Shown here piece by piece: positions 8,643 to 16,815 of a stretch of DNA of 64,000 nucleotides. The position numbers were made by a program, and so were the translations under genes. Source of the stretch: Longibacter salinarum (lineage in GTDB: Bacteria; Bacteroidota; Rhodothermia; Rhodothermales; Salinibacteraceae); NCBI RefSeq assembly GCF_002554795.1, contig NZ_PDEQ01000003.1, positions 372,001 to 436,000 of the forward strand, in the 5' to 3' direction. Each line of letters opens with the position of its first letter. Within the stretch, counting starts at the first letter, position 1. Below the pieces are notes generated by a model. That model was not told the origin of the DNA, did no database searches, and was given only the letters and a program-made list of their open reading frames with translations.

Positions 8643-9815
8643 TCAGGAGGGCATGAGGCGTTCGGTGATCCCGTCGGCTAGAAGACGGCCGGATCGTGTG
8701 AGACGAATACACCCCGTATCTGGCTCGTTGATCAGATCGTTCTTGACGAGTTTCTCGATCAGAGCACTGCGGGCGCTCAACAGATCGTACCCGTATCGGT
8801 CGCGAAGATCCGACAGATCCAGACCCTCGTGGGTCCGCAGCCGAAGGAAGATATATTCCCTGGCAAGAGAGATCCAGTCCGCCGTTTGGCGATACGCGAT
8901 CGGCGGGTATCGGTTGCCCAGTAGCGATACGTAGCGATCGACATCCCGGATGTTCGTCCAGCGGGTTGCGCTCCGTTCTTCGTCACGGCCAGGCCACCAG
9001 AACGATTCGGCCGATGGCCCAACGCCAATGTAGCTTCCATGCGCGTAGATGTTGCGCAAATGGGCGGACTCATGACCGGGCCGTGCGAAATGTGTCAGTT
9101 CGTACGGTGTATAGCCGGCCTCTTCCAGCAGTTCGTTCGCCACTTTCAACATCCGTGCTCGTCGGACGCGATTCTCATTTTCGGCCGCCTCTGACTCTTT
9201 GTTCGGATCGGATGCGCGATCCGGTTGCCACTCCAGCAGCGTCACGGACGGAATTCCCATGTCGATGGCCTGCTGCAGGTTGTCCGTCCACCGCTCAATC
9301 GACTGCTCGGGCCAGCCGAACGCCATATCGATCGCTAACGTCTCGAATCCGACGTTGAAGGCCGTTCGAATGCTTCGCACGGCATCCGCGGGGGAGTGTG
9401 GAGCTCCGAGGTGTTGTAGGTCGTCCGGGTAAAAGGAGAGGACGCCCATGCTGAGCCGGTCGAATCCGACATTCCGAAGTCCGCTGAGGTACGGGCGCGT
9501 GGCATCTTCCGGGTTGATCTCGGCCGTTGACTCCTCGAACGTCGACGCGTCGAAGACATTGAGGACCGTATTGAGGAGGGACCGAATGTGACGGAGGCGC
9601 AGCAAGGAAGGACGCCCGCCTCCCGCGTGGATCGTTCGTACGGGTTCGTCCTCGGCATAATCCTGCGCGTACAGCTTCAACTCGGTGGAAAGGGCGTCGA
9701 CGAATTGCGTCAGACGGGCATTGAGCCGTTGTTCGTCTGGGACGACTTCGTAATAGGAATCGTCATAGGAGCGCCGCGCGGTACGGAAGGGGATGTGGAA
9801 ATACAGTCCAGCCAA
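8643..9815 (-). CDS. HemW/HemN-like protein lacking radical-SAM cysteines
   Basis: A 390-residue protein with the overall plan of HemW (haem chaperone related to oxygen-independent coproporphyrinogen oxidase): AGLYFHIPF at the N-terminus, HAGGGRPSLL, GFDRLSMGVLSF, a LAIDMAFGWPEQ segment, and a C-terminal winged-helix-like region ending near GRLLADGITERLM. However, the CxxxCxxC that binds the 4Fe-4S cluster is replaced at residues 11, 15 and 18 by Arg, Arg and Asp (codons CGT, CGC, GAC). The best start is a TTG at 9815; no in-frame ATG lies nearby upstream. Radical-SAM chemistry is therefore unlikely, and haem binding might persist. Confidence 0.8.
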   Translation of the reverse strand: MAGLYFHIPFRTARRSYDDSYYEVVPDEQRLNARLTQFVDALSTELKLYAQDYAEDEPVRTIHAGGGRPSLLRLRHIRSLLNTVLNVFDASTFEESTAEINPEDATRPYLSGLRNVGFDRLSMGVLSFYPDDLQHLGAPHSPADAVRSIRTAFNVGFETLAIDMAFGWPEQSIERWTDNLQQAIDMGIPSVTLLEWQPDRASDPNKESEAAENENRVRRARMLKVANELLEEAGYTPYELTHFARPGHESAHLRNIYAHGSYIGVGPSAESFWWPGRDEERSATRWTNIRDVDRYVSLLGNRYPPIAYRQTADWISLAREYIFLRLRTHEGLDLSDLRDRYGYDLLSARSALIEKLVKNDLINEPDTGCIRLTRSGRLLADGITERLMPS

Positions 9816-9973
9816 AGCAGCGAGCCGCCGACGTGCGACGGGTTTCAGGGGGAGAACGAAAATGCAAGCATCAGGGGTAAGCCAAAGGTAGGTAGTGCAA
9901 CGAACAGATGCAGGTGTTGCTTTGCAAATACGAGACGGTCGTCGTCTGCACGTAAATAGCAGTGTAAGGAGTG

Positions 9974-11041
9974 TTATGTATTGTTATTTATCGTCCCGTT
10001 GTTTTGGGGTACGGTGCGTTCCACGGAGCGATCCGGCCTCGGAACCTCCCTTCCCTCGAGTTTCCACTGCTGAATTTCCACGTGTTCCTTTATCAGATCG
10101 ATCGATTGCAGCAAGATTGTTCGGGTCAATCGGTTCAGTCGCTGATCGTATTCACTGCTAAGGATGGCGTCGGTGCTGATCGATGTGATCTGGTTAATGA
10201 CTTTGTCGTTTTCAACAGAAGCAACATCCGCCATCATCTGATCGATGACGTTAAAGACGATGTCACTGATGGCCCGCTCAAGAAGGGACGCCATCGTTCG
10301 GCCAACACCGGGAATCGCGGCGATTGTCCGGATCTCCTGGTTCCGATCGACGGCCTCGGCGATGACGTCTTCGACATACTCTCGGAAATCAGACTGATAT
10401 GTGCCATACGCCTTGGCCGTCGCTTCCTGTAGCCGGTGCGTCATGGATTGGATGAGGAGGTCCCGCTGAGGCTCGATGACCTGCTTGGTCACTTGATCGA
10501 GAACGGGGTGACCGTCTCGCACCTCATCTTTGATACCGTCCAGGATGCGGACAGCGACGCGGTCGCTGAGTTCTTCGACAACGATGCCGCCATACTTCGA
10601 AAACGTCCGGTAGAGCGCGGTTTTTCGAAAGTCGACAACCCCCAGCCGCTGCATCTTTGGGACCATGGCGATGATGCGCAGCAATCGGAGTGAACGAAGC
10701 GAGCTGACTGGAATACACCCGAGCACGTCGTACCAGTGAACAAATGGGTAGAAGAACCAGCGGTGGTACCTGCCGCGGTAGATGGCCAGCCCCCACCGAA
10801 TGAGGATTTCGACGATGAAGACAGACACGAACATCAGGTCCACGAAAAAAAAGTGTTCGTGGATCGTCGACGCATACCAGAAATAAAATCCAGGAATCCA
10901 CTGCTGGAGGAAATCCTGAAACGTCGGGTTCTCGAACCCCCAGTCGAAGATGAGGAGGGTGAGGTTCGACACGATCAGAACGAGCATCACGACGTCGACG
11001 GTCAGTGACAGTCGCTCTTTCCAGGTTTGCGTTCGGGGCAT
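9974..11041 (-). CDS. Ion-channel-like membrane protein with voltage-sensor fold and no pore
   Basis: About 355 residues from the ATG at 11041. Four N-terminal hydrophobic segments resemble S1-S4 of a voltage sensor: VDVVMLVLIVSNLTLLIF; VDLMFVSVFIVEILIRWG with an acidic Glu near 78; a WYDVLGCIPV segment with Asp near 105; and SLRSLRLLRIIAMVPK with Arg at about 116, 119 and 122. No S5-pore loop-S6 follows. Instead there is a long soluble, mostly helical region to the Asn-rich C-terminus (about 220 residues). It may be a sensor or scaffold in the inner membrane. The ligand and function are unknown. It is divergent from nurA. Confidence 0.6.
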   Translation of the reverse strand: MPRTQTWKERLSLTVDVVMLVLIVSNLTLLIFDWGFENPTFQDFLQQWIPGFYFWYASTIHEHFFFVDLMFVSVFIVEILIRWGLAIYRGRYHRWFFYPFVHWYDVLGCIPVSSLRSLRLLRIIAMVPKMQRLGVVDFRKTALYRTFSKYGGIVVEELSDRVAVRILDGIKDEVRDGHPVLDQVTKQVIEPQRDLLIQSMTHRLQEATAKAYGTYQSDFREYVEDVIAEAVDRNQEIRTIAAIPGVGRTMASLLERAISDIVFNVIDQMMADVASVENDKVINQITSISTDAILSSEYDQRLNRLTRTILLQSIDLIKEHVEIQQWKLEGREVPRPDRSVERTVPQNNGTINNNT

Positions 11042-11262
11042 GAAGCGTCGATGTTGATGCGGGGGCAAGCACGATACTGCGCAGCCGACGGACCCTAGGT
11101 GGACCGCCGCCTTCTGTGCATCGCCAATATGAGGGATGAATGAGCGAATGTCGATATTCTCCCGTGACATTCTTGAGTAAGAGCAAGCCAATGCCTTCGC
11201 GGCGCCGTTCGTACTGCCGTTGCGCCATCCCGCCGAGTCATTTCACTGAGTTGAATCTGTTC

Positions 11263-12468
11263 ATGCTCGACTTACGCCAGCTTCGCGACCAGCTCGGGCG
11301 GGTACCCGAAACGCAGGCAGGAACGCGCGACCTAAGGGAGAAGCAGCGACGGCGAGCCCTCCGCGCGTTGCAGGAGGTAGCAGATGAATGGCAGCGTGTG
11401 CAGGCGCGTGTGCAGCAGACTCAGCCTGGTCATCTTGTGGCAGCCTTGCGGTCGAGCCCCACAATGACCGCCGCTTCTTCCGCGCGGCCGACGCCCATGA
11501 CCGTCGTCTCGACCGATGGGTCGCAGATCTATCCTGATCGCCACATCGAGCCGACCTACTTTCTCCTCAACATCGGACGTGTCGCGTTTCAGTACGGAAC
11601 CACCGAAAGTCCCGTCCTTGATGCCGTTCCGGATTTGCGCTTTCCGAGCGATCTGAACGACCACTTCGATGAAGTCCTTTCCACGATGACGACGGAAGTC
11701 GTTTCAGCGCTCCGAGACGAGCAGGAACTGGCCGAATTGCTGAGGCTTGCTCGCGAAACGCACGTGCCAGGTCGCCCGATTGTCGCTCTGGCTGACGGGA
11801 CGCTGATCCGCTGGATGTTGCGCGGGATGCAGAATCGAGCCGTGGAAGAGGAGTTGATTGAGCGCTACACCGGTATGCTGCGCGAATTCAGGGAAGAGCA
11901 ATTCCCGATCGCGTCGTACATTTCGATGCCGGGAAATACGGAACTGGTGAACCTGCTCCGATTCCACCTCGATGAACTGGAGGAGGAAGCCCCCCATCCG
12001 GCTACGGTGGACGAGGTGAATCCCGGTGAGGTGGATGAAGAGGAGCCGCCCCTTGCTGGCTTGCTCGATCGCCACGTGTTCGCGTCCGTTCTCGCACGGG
12101 GCGAACGTTCGGCTGTCTTTGGTTCGATGTCCCGGATCCAGCGCCAGTATCCGGAGGGCAACGAGATCTGCTACTTTTACCTCCACGTGCCCGTGAATGA
12201 CCACGAGAGTGAAATCGCCCGTGTCGAAATCCCGGCGTGGGTGGCCGATGATCGGCCCCTCGTGGACCTCGTGCACGCCGTTGTGATGAGCGAGTGCCGG
12301 AAGGGAGAGGGCTACCCGCTTGTTTTGTCGGAGGCGCACGAGCGGGCGGTCATCCGAGCCCCGGAGCGGGATGCGTTTCAGCGACTTCTCGGGCGCACAC
12401 TTCGACGCGCTGGACTATCCTCACCCCATTCGCAGAAACGCCGGAGTAAGCAACGTCCACGGGTCTGA
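11263..12468 (+). CDS. nurA: NurA-domain nuclease
   Basis: About 401 residues from the ATG at 11263; in-frame starts farther upstream (to 11140) would add residues that overlap the opposite promoter. It has an N-terminal helical, Arg-rich region, then the NurA motif VVSTDGSQIYPDR with the metal-binding Asp near residue 85, a second VALADGTLIRW motif, and a C-terminal HERA/NurA-type segment with LSEAHERAVI. NurA is an RNase-H-fold 5'-3' nuclease that works with the HerA translocase in DNA end resection in archaea and some bacteria. It ends in a basic tail, and a HAS-barrel gene follows. Confidence 0.85.
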   Translation: MLDLRQLRDQLGRVPETQAGTRDLREKQRRRALRALQEVADEWQRVQARVQQTQPGHLVAALRSSPTMTAASSARPTPMTVVSTDGSQIYPDRHIEPTYFLLNIGRVAFQYGTTESPVLDAVPDLRFPSDLNDHFDEVLSTMTTEVVSALRDEQELAELLRLARETHVPGRPIVALADGTLIRWMLRGMQNRAVEEELIERYTGMLREFREEQFPIASYISMPGNTELVNLLRFHLDELEEEAPHPATVDEVNPGEVDEEEPPLAGLLDRHVFASVLARGERSAVFGSMSRIQRQYPEGNEICYFYLHVPVNDHESEIARVEIPAWVADDRPLVDLVHAVVMSECRKGEGYPLVLSEAHERAVIRAPERDAFQRLLGRTLRRAGLSSPHSQKRRSKQRPRV

Positions 12469-12504
12469 CAGCCGTCGGACAACGAGAAGCCGGATAGATC
12501 GGCC

Positions 12505-12535
12505 TCCTTTCGTATTTATATATTTACGGTCGGGC
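12505..12535 (+). promoter_or_regulatory. AT-rich candidate promoter before the HAS-barrel gene
   Basis: A short AT-rich stretch (TTTCGTATTTATATATTTACG) stands out in an otherwise GC-rich intergenic gap between nurA and the HAS-barrel gene. It sits 65-95 bases before the start codon and could hold a -10-like element. No exact consensus is evident. Confidence 0.25.
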
Positions 12536-12597
12536 AGACGAGCAAGATCTCGCCGTGCCGGACAGACTGAATTCGTTCGTTAACTAGAGCCATCCGT

Positions 12598-13185
12598 ATG
12601 AAAGTCGCAGAAGTCATCGAATCCAGCACCCGGTCCTTCGTTGCCGAGGTCTACAATGACAACGACGCCCCAGCGTTTGGCACGTGGGTTCGTGCCGATG
12701 GCCGTGACGGCAGAGATATTTTCGGGCTGATCAGCCACGTTGAGGTGGGCAGCTACGATGGCAACCGGCAGGCGGTGGCGCTCGGGGTGTCCGAGGAGGA
12801 TCGCCAGCGCGAGTGGCCCATGGTACAGGAACTGCTACGGACGACGGTGCATGCCCAGATTCTCGCCCACCGGGACAGAGATGGCCGGGTTCGACAGACG
12901 CTTCCCGCGCAGCCGCCGGGGATTCATGCGTTCACCTATCGCTGCGAGGAAGACATCGTTCGTGAGCTCGGCGCGCCGTATGATTTCCTACGCACGCTGA
13001 TCACGCAGCCCGCCGATAACGTTCCAGTTGACGACCTCCTCGTCGCTGTGCTTCGTCACATTTACACCGCCCATGGAGGCGAAACCGGGGGCCGGCCGGA
13101 GCTCGTACGGGCCGGGCGAACGCTAAGCCGTCTGCTCGATGACGACCACGAACGACTGCAGTCGGTACTGCGACGCATACTCTAG
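12598..13185 (+). CDS. Stand-alone HAS-barrel domain protein
   Basis: A 195-residue protein. The N-terminal ~90 residues match the HAS-barrel (HerA-ATP synthase beta-barrel) pattern: GKVxxSSTRSF-like start (VIESSTRSFVAEVYN), FGTWVRAD, then IFGLISHVEVGSYDGNRQ. A predicted helical C-terminal domain follows (DFLRTLITQPADNVPVDDLL and RLLDDDHERLQSVLRRIL). There is no Walker A, so the HerA ATPase domain is absent. Pairing with nurA suggests it acts in the same NurA/HerA DNA-end processing machine, perhaps as an adaptor. This function is an inference from domain and context. Confidence 0.75.
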   Translation: MKVAEVIESSTRSFVAEVYNDNDAPAFGTWVRADGRDGRDIFGLISHVEVGSYDGNRQAVALGVSEEDRQREWPMVQELLRTTVHAQILAHRDRDGRVRQTLPAQPPGIHAFTYRCEEDIVRELGAPYDFLRTLITQPADNVPVDDLLVAVLRHIYTAHGGETGGRPELVRAGRTLSRLLDDDHERLQSVLRRIL

Positions 13186-13246
13186 CGGATGGCCTACCTG
13201 TGCATTGTCTCGCTGAGGGCGAACATGGACACCCGGTCGCGCAGAG

Positions 13247-13765
13247 TTAAAAGATGACACCGACACGGACGGGAAAGAGAATGTTGGACGAGCTCTCGCC
13301 GATAACAAGCGCGGGGTCAATCTCGAAGAACACCGACGTGTCGCGAAGAAGCCAGACGCGTCCAAATCCGAAGTGAAAGAAGGGCGCCGCCTCCGGGGCC
13401 GTCTCGCCCAGTGGGACATATGCGCCCACACCGCCGAGGAAGTACGTTCCGCGTCCACCCATGACCGGCAGCGTCACAATGAGCGATGCCGTGGGGTCGA
13501 GTGCATACGTTGCCTCGTCCTGCCCTTCGAACACGTATCCTGTGAATGCAGACCCGACGGAAACGGAGAGGTCCCGGTTGATCGGGGCCGAAACGCGGAA
13601 GCGGATGCCGGGCCCGACGTTGTCTTCAATGCTACTCGCCATCATCTGGAAACCGATTCCGAAGCGGGGTTCGGTCTGCGCCGTGGCAGACTCTACACCG
13701 ACGATCCCGACGAGCAGGATGGCAACGGCAATCCGGGTGCAAACGGCACGAAAGGAAGATAGCAT
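13247..13765 (-). CDS. Small outer-membrane beta-barrel-like protein
   Basis: About 172 residues from the ATG at 13765, which gives a proper signal peptide: FRAVCTRIAVAILLVGIVG, with cleavage after Ala-Thr-Ala-Gln. The mature part alternates hydrophobic and polar residues, typical of an eight-stranded barrel (for example GIRFRVSAPINRDLSVSVGS and GTYFLGGVGAYVPLG), and ends in a C-terminal Phe. This pattern suits a protein folded by the Bam machinery. No specific family was recognised. Upstream in-frame starts to 13891 would bury the signal sequence. Confidence 0.65.
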   Translation of the reverse strand: MLSSFRAVCTRIAVAILLVGIVGVESATAQTEPRFGIGFQMMASSIEDNVGPGIRFRVSAPINRDLSVSVGSAFTGYVFEGQDEATYALDPTASLIVTLPVMGGRGTYFLGGVGAYVPLGETAPEAAPFFHFGFGRVWLLRDTSVFFEIDPALVIGESSSNILFPVRVGVIF

Positions 13766-14091
13766 GTCAGACGTGGATTCTCGGAAGGGGATGAGGCTAA
13801 GGACAATCGGAATCATGCCCTTAGGACAGCCGTAGATACAGCAAGAAAAGTAACGTAGGTGTTCAGCGCGACGGACGACTCGTCGCAACAAGGCGTCTCG
13901 ACAGAAACGTATACCTCACGACGCCCACGGTCAACTGCGGCAACGAAAGTCCGGTGGTCTGCGCCAGACCTTCACCGTGGCATCACGTGTCCACGTACCG
14001 CTTTCACAGCGGTATGTGAATGCGAAGCGCTTCCAGTGAACCCTGCGTGCGCGATATCTCTCATCCCGCCTTTCACTCAAGGACCCTTTTT

Positions 14092-15345
14092 ATGCCAGAA
14101 TCGTCCTCCTCGTCCGCTGCACTCGCTGGTTCCGCCGCTACAAACGGAACGAGCCCTCCGCAAACATGGGATCCCGCCGACTTCGAGGCCCTCGATTACT
14201 ACGCGATTGACGAACTGTTAACGGACGAAGCGCGCCAGATTCGAGATGAGGTTCGCGACTTTATGACGGCAGAAGTCGCGCCGATCATCGAAGAGCATGC
14301 GGAGAACGAAACGTTCCCGGATCAGCTGATTCCCGAGTTTGCGCGCTTGGGGCTGCTTGGGCCGAAGGTTCCAACCGAGTACGGTGGAGGCGGCCATGAT
14401 AGCATCGTCTACGGCCTGATGATGCAGGAAGTGGAGCGAATCGACTCCGGGCTGCGATCGTTCTGCTCGGTCACGGGGTCGCTCGTCATGTATCCGATCT
14501 GGAAATACGGTAGCGAAGAACAGAAGCAGAAGTGGCTGCCGAAACTCGCGGCGGGGGAAGCGATCGGATGCTTTGGCTTGACGGAGCCGTACGTCGGCTC
14601 GAACCCGTCGGATATGCGCACGACGGCGACGAAGGATGGCGACAGCTACATTATCGACGGACACAAGCGCTGGTCGACCAACGCTTCGATCGCGGACGTG
14701 GCGGTGATCTGGGCCAAGACCGAGGACGGTGCCACCCGAGGCTTTTTAATTGAGACGGATCGTGAGGGTGTGTCGACCCCGCCAATCGACGATACGCTCT
14801 CGCTGCGCGCCGCCGTAACGAGTGAGGTGGTGCTCGATGAGGTCCGCGTACCCGCTAGCAACATTCTGCCGGACGTGTCGGGCTTGAAGGGACCGCTTTC
14901 GTGCCTGAACCAGGCGCGTTACGGAATCTGCTGGGGGGCGATCGGAGCCGCGATGGCATGCTACGATGTGGCGCGTCAGCACGTGACGACCCGTGAGCAG
15001 TTCGGTCGAAAGATCGGCGGTTTCCAACTCGTGCAGGAGCGGATGGTCGAGATGGTGCAAGAGATTACGAAGGCGCAGCTGCTCAACTGGCGTCTCGGCT
15101 CGCTCATGTCGGCCGGCAACGTGCGCCCGCAGCAGGTCTCGCTCGCCAAGCGCAACAATTGCAGCACGGCGCTTGATGTGGCTCGGTCGGCACGGCAGCT
15201 TCTCGGAGGAAATGGCGTCACGAAGATGTACCCGGTGATGCGACACATGGCAAACCTGGAGTCGGTCGTGACCTACGAGGGCACACACGAGATCCACACG
15301 CTGATTGTGGGACGCGACGTCACGGGAGAAAACGCGTTTACGTGA
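14092..15345 (+). CDS. gcdH: Acyl-CoA dehydrogenase, glutaryl-CoA dehydrogenase type
   Basis: A 417-residue FAD enzyme that oxidises and decarboxylates glutaryl-CoA to crotonyl-CoA. The ATG at 14092 follows an AAGGA at a suitable distance. Landmarks are the N-terminal helices, the FAD/substrate motif CFGLTEPYVGSNPSDM, the beta-domain segment VDWTSTNASIADVAVIW-like WSTNASIADVAVIWAK, REQFGRKIGGFQLVQERM, and ARQLLGGNGV. The C-terminal TYEGTHEIHTLIVGRD carries the Glu expected as catalytic base of glutaryl-CoA dehydrogenase. It stands alone with a downstream terminator. Confidence 0.88.
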   Translation: MPESSSSSAALAGSAATNGTSPPQTWDPADFEALDYYAIDELLTDEARQIRDEVRDFMTAEVAPIIEEHAENETFPDQLIPEFARLGLLGPKVPTEYGGGGHDSIVYGLMMQEVERIDSGLRSFCSVTGSLVMYPIWKYGSEEQKQKWLPKLAAGEAIGCFGLTEPYVGSNPSDMRTTATKDGDSYIIDGHKRWSTNASIADVAVIWAKTEDGATRGFLIETDREGVSTPPIDDTLSLRAAVTSEVVLDEVRVPASNILPDVSGLKGPLSCLNQARYGICWGAIGAAMACYDVARQHVTTREQFGRKIGGFQLVQERMVEMVQEITKAQLLNWRLGSLMSAGNVRPQQVSLAKRNNCSTALDVARSARQLLGGNGVTKMYPVMRHMANLESVVTYEGTHEIHTLIVGRDVTGENAFT

Positions 15346-15411
15346 TTCGCGGGCTCGGTCCTCGTTAATAGATGGACCCGAGTTGTTTGAGTAGAAGTAC
15401 CGGACACGGAA

Positions 15412-15444
15412 GAGCGGGGCGCTGTCGTAGCGTCCCGCTTTTTC
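15412..15444 (+). terminator. Rho-independent terminator after gcdH
   Basis: A GC-rich stem, AGCGGGGCGCT paired with AGCGTCCCGCT (one G-U pair) around a four-base loop, is followed by TTTTTC. It lies 66 bases after the gcdH stop. Confidence 0.85.
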
Positions 15445-15933
15445 TATGTTCTCAGCACATCGTGGTCTATTACTACGGTCGCTGCTCCACGAGGATAAAG
15501 TCAGAGTACGGCGGTAGACGATCAGTGTAATTGAGCCGCGAGTGGATCGAAGGAAGATCGACGGTGCTGACAGGAGGGCAGGGGCACGGCTGACGATGCG
15601 TCGCCCGAGGAGCGTCAGAGTGGCGGGAATCCGCATGCCGTCACGTTTGATGATGCAGCGGCGAAGGAGAAGCTCCGTTTTGCGAGGGGATCCTGTAACG
15701 ACCCCGAAATGGCTCAGAATCGCGATCGCATGGCACCTGCTTTGTGCTACCTACCATTCCATTTGATAAACGCGTGAGCGCATGATTTCGGCGATGAAAT
15801 CGTATTGCTGTATCAGACCGCATTTACGCATCTGGGATGAGGTAGGTAGCGCATCGTCCCACTTGCTGTTGTATCGTCGCTGATTTTCGCACTCTCACTA
15901 TTCCCGATTTCGATCAACCGAACGGACGCTGAC
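15445..15933. promoter_or_regulatory. Intergenic region upstream of dps with inverted repeats
   Basis: About 490 bases without a supportable gene. It holds a 13-base inverted repeat with one mismatch, TGTGCTACCTACC (15743-15755) with GGTAGGTAGCGCA (15841-15853), enclosing about 85 bases that include a smaller hairpin, GATTTC-N6-GAAATC (15784-15801). The dps promoter should lie between 15850 and 15933. I see no clear OxyR, PerR or Fur box. Confidence 0.4.
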
Positions 15934-16527
15934 ATGAGTGCAACAACCACTGAACGCCGAACGACCGATACCGCCACGACCGATTCATTCGGTGAGCCGT
16001 GGCGCCCGCAGTCGATGATCGAAGACAACCCAGTCGGACTGCCGGAGGAAGCGGCTGAGAAGCTGATCCCCAAACTCGATGAGATCCAGTGCACGCTCTG
16101 GACGTTGTATCATCAGTATCACAAGCATCACTGGCTCGTGGAAGGACCTCAGTTCCGCGACCTGCACCTGTTCCTCGAAGAGAACTACGAGGAGGTGCAC
16201 AAATACACCGACCGCATCGCGGAACGAATCACCGCGCTGGGGGGCATCCCGACGAGTGCTCCGGCCAATCAGGCTGAGCTATCCCACGTCGAACACGAGC
16301 CCGAGGGAACGTACCGCATTCGCAAAAGCCTTGAGCACGACCTCGCAGCCGAGCGTACGCTGGCCATTCTGGTTCGGGAAACGATCGACACTGCGCTGGA
16401 ACTGAAAGACCACGGTACGAAGCGGCATCTCGAGCGCCTTCTGACGGCGACGGAGGATCGTGCGCATCATATCGAACACTACCTCGGCGAGGATACACTC
16501 GACACCGGTATTCTCAGCGAAGGATAA
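15934..16527 (+). CDS. dps: Dps-like ferritin family protein
   Basis: A 197-residue Dps protein, which oxidises and stores iron and protects DNA under starvation or oxidative stress. After a Thr-rich N-terminal extension of about 30 residues comes the four-helix bundle. The ferroxidase motif is clear in HWLVEGPQFRDLHLFLEENY (His, Asp and Glu ligands shared across subunits), and helix C-D residues follow (RKSLEHDLAAERTLAIL). The length slightly exceeds the usual 160-190 because of the N-terminal tail, which could contact DNA. It is monocistronic with its own terminator. Confidence 0.92.
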   Translation: MSATTTERRTTDTATTDSFGEPWRPQSMIEDNPVGLPEEAAEKLIPKLDEIQCTLWTLYHQYHKHHWLVEGPQFRDLHLFLEENYEEVHKYTDRIAERITALGGIPTSAPANQAELSHVEHEPEGTYRIRKSLEHDLAAERTLAILVRETIDTALELKDHGTKRHLERLLTATEDRAHHIEHYLGEDTLDTGILSEG

Positions 16528-16555
16528 AATCTGCAGCCCATTTCGATCACAAAGA

Positions 16556-16588
16556 CCCGTCCGGACTCCATCCGGGCGGGTTTTTATT
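16556..16588 (+). terminator. Rho-independent terminator after dps
   Basis: The stem CCCGTCCGGA pairs with TCCGGGCGGG around a five-base loop and is followed by TTTTT. It lies 29 bases after the dps stop. Confidence 0.92.
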
Positions 16589-16815
16589 GTAAAGACCACC
16601 ATTCGGGCATCAAATGACCGGTTACTCGCCGCGTCACACGGGCTTAAGATTGGCTGCGGCAGAGGGCGGTCACCACGCATCAAACAAAGTCATCACGTAG
16701 GTTATGGAACGTCCGTGACGGGGGAAGCGTGGATAACGAGCCGCAAACGAACGGCGGAAGCACCAGCGACCGTCGATCTGCGATCCACGAGGTCACGAAA
16801 AGGAAGCCTGCCCTT

